A program made the position numbers and the translations under genes. A DNA stretch of 12,984 nucleotides, taken from positions 1 to 12,984 of the forward strand of contig JAEDMP010000071.1 of NCBI GenBank assembly GCA_016302965.1, written 5' to 3'. Positions 12,936-12,984 of the stretch are shown in pieces (the stretch's first letter is position 1; the number at the start of each line of letters is the position of its first letter). The DNA comes from Bacteroidaceae bacterium. GTDB taxonomy: Bacteria; Bacteroidota; Bacteroidia; Bacteroidales; Bacteroidaceae. The notes below the pieces were generated by a model. It was not told the origin of the DNA. It saw only the letters and a list, made by a program, of their open reading frames with translations, and searched no databases.

Positions 12936-12984
12936 GATACCCGTCGGTTACTGAGTGCCCCATCCAGATGCCAGTACGTTGGGC

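Noticed and set aside
12879..12978. Direct repeat CCAGTACG at 12879-12886 and 12971-12978
   Set aside because: Eight bases, no matching flanks and no element between the copies; compatible with chance.
12863..12984. Minus-strand open frame running in from the right edge to a stop at 12863-12865
   Set aside because: About 40 codons with no recognisable domain; it reads straight through the nested repeats, so I could not support a partial gene.
12861..12984. Integron attC-like reading of the right edge (GTTGGGC at 12978-12984 matches GTTRRRY)
   Set aside because: No matching RYYYAAC partner lies at a suitable distance, and the 7-base degenerate match is expected by chance about once per kilobase.

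Overview
The window looks like chromosomal housekeeping DNA from a Bacteroidota bacterium, probably order Bacteroidales and perhaps Prevotella-like; the genus is a guess. Three things support this. Four promoters have the Bacteroidetes form (a TTTG-like -33 element, 20 bases, then a TAnnTTTG-type -7 element). Most starts have A/T-rich leaders without a Shine-Dalgarno (SD) sequence. The gene order includes rpsF-rpsR-rplI with no ssb, and serC beside a short serA and a DUF1015 gene.

Layout, left half (+ strand). A predicted lipoprotein with PD40-like beta-propeller repeats (65-1255) is followed by a nucleoside phosphorylase of the uridine phosphorylase family (1332-2204). Next is a DbpA-like RNA helicase with its own promoter (2333-3646). 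A second promoter then drives a tight run of four genes: serC (3804-4871), short serA (4898-5815), DUF1015 (5836-7083) and yigZ/IMPACT (7094-7681), with gaps of 26, 20 and 10 bases. SerC and SerA catalyse the second and first steps of the phosphorylated serine pathway. The third-step phosphatase SerB is not here; the DUF1015 protein occupies that position.

Layout, right half. A minus-strand endonuclease/exonuclease/phosphatase-fold protein (7711-8658) lies downstream of a strong intrinsic terminator (8700-8744). That terminator ends the minus-strand ribosomal protein operon rpsF-rpsR-rplI (9966 to 8807). The 216-base gap before rpsF holds two divergent promoters: one for the ribosomal operon, with a hairpin in its leader, and one placed so close to the ATG of a membrane acyltransferase (10183-11244) that its mRNA should be leaderless. 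The acyltransferase overlaps convergently by 29 bases with rmuC (11216-12757, minus). The last 227 bases hold a probable rmuC promoter element and a set of nested inverted repeats of unknown role.

No mobile element, CRISPR array, tRNA or rRNA was seen, and I found no clear new multi-gene system. The points most worth a second look are the serine cluster (SerA with Lys where the catalytic His normally sits, no SerB, DUF1015 adjacent), the strong SD in front of rpsR in a lineage whose ribosomes usually ignore SDs, the leaderless acyltransferase, and the nested repeats at the right edge.
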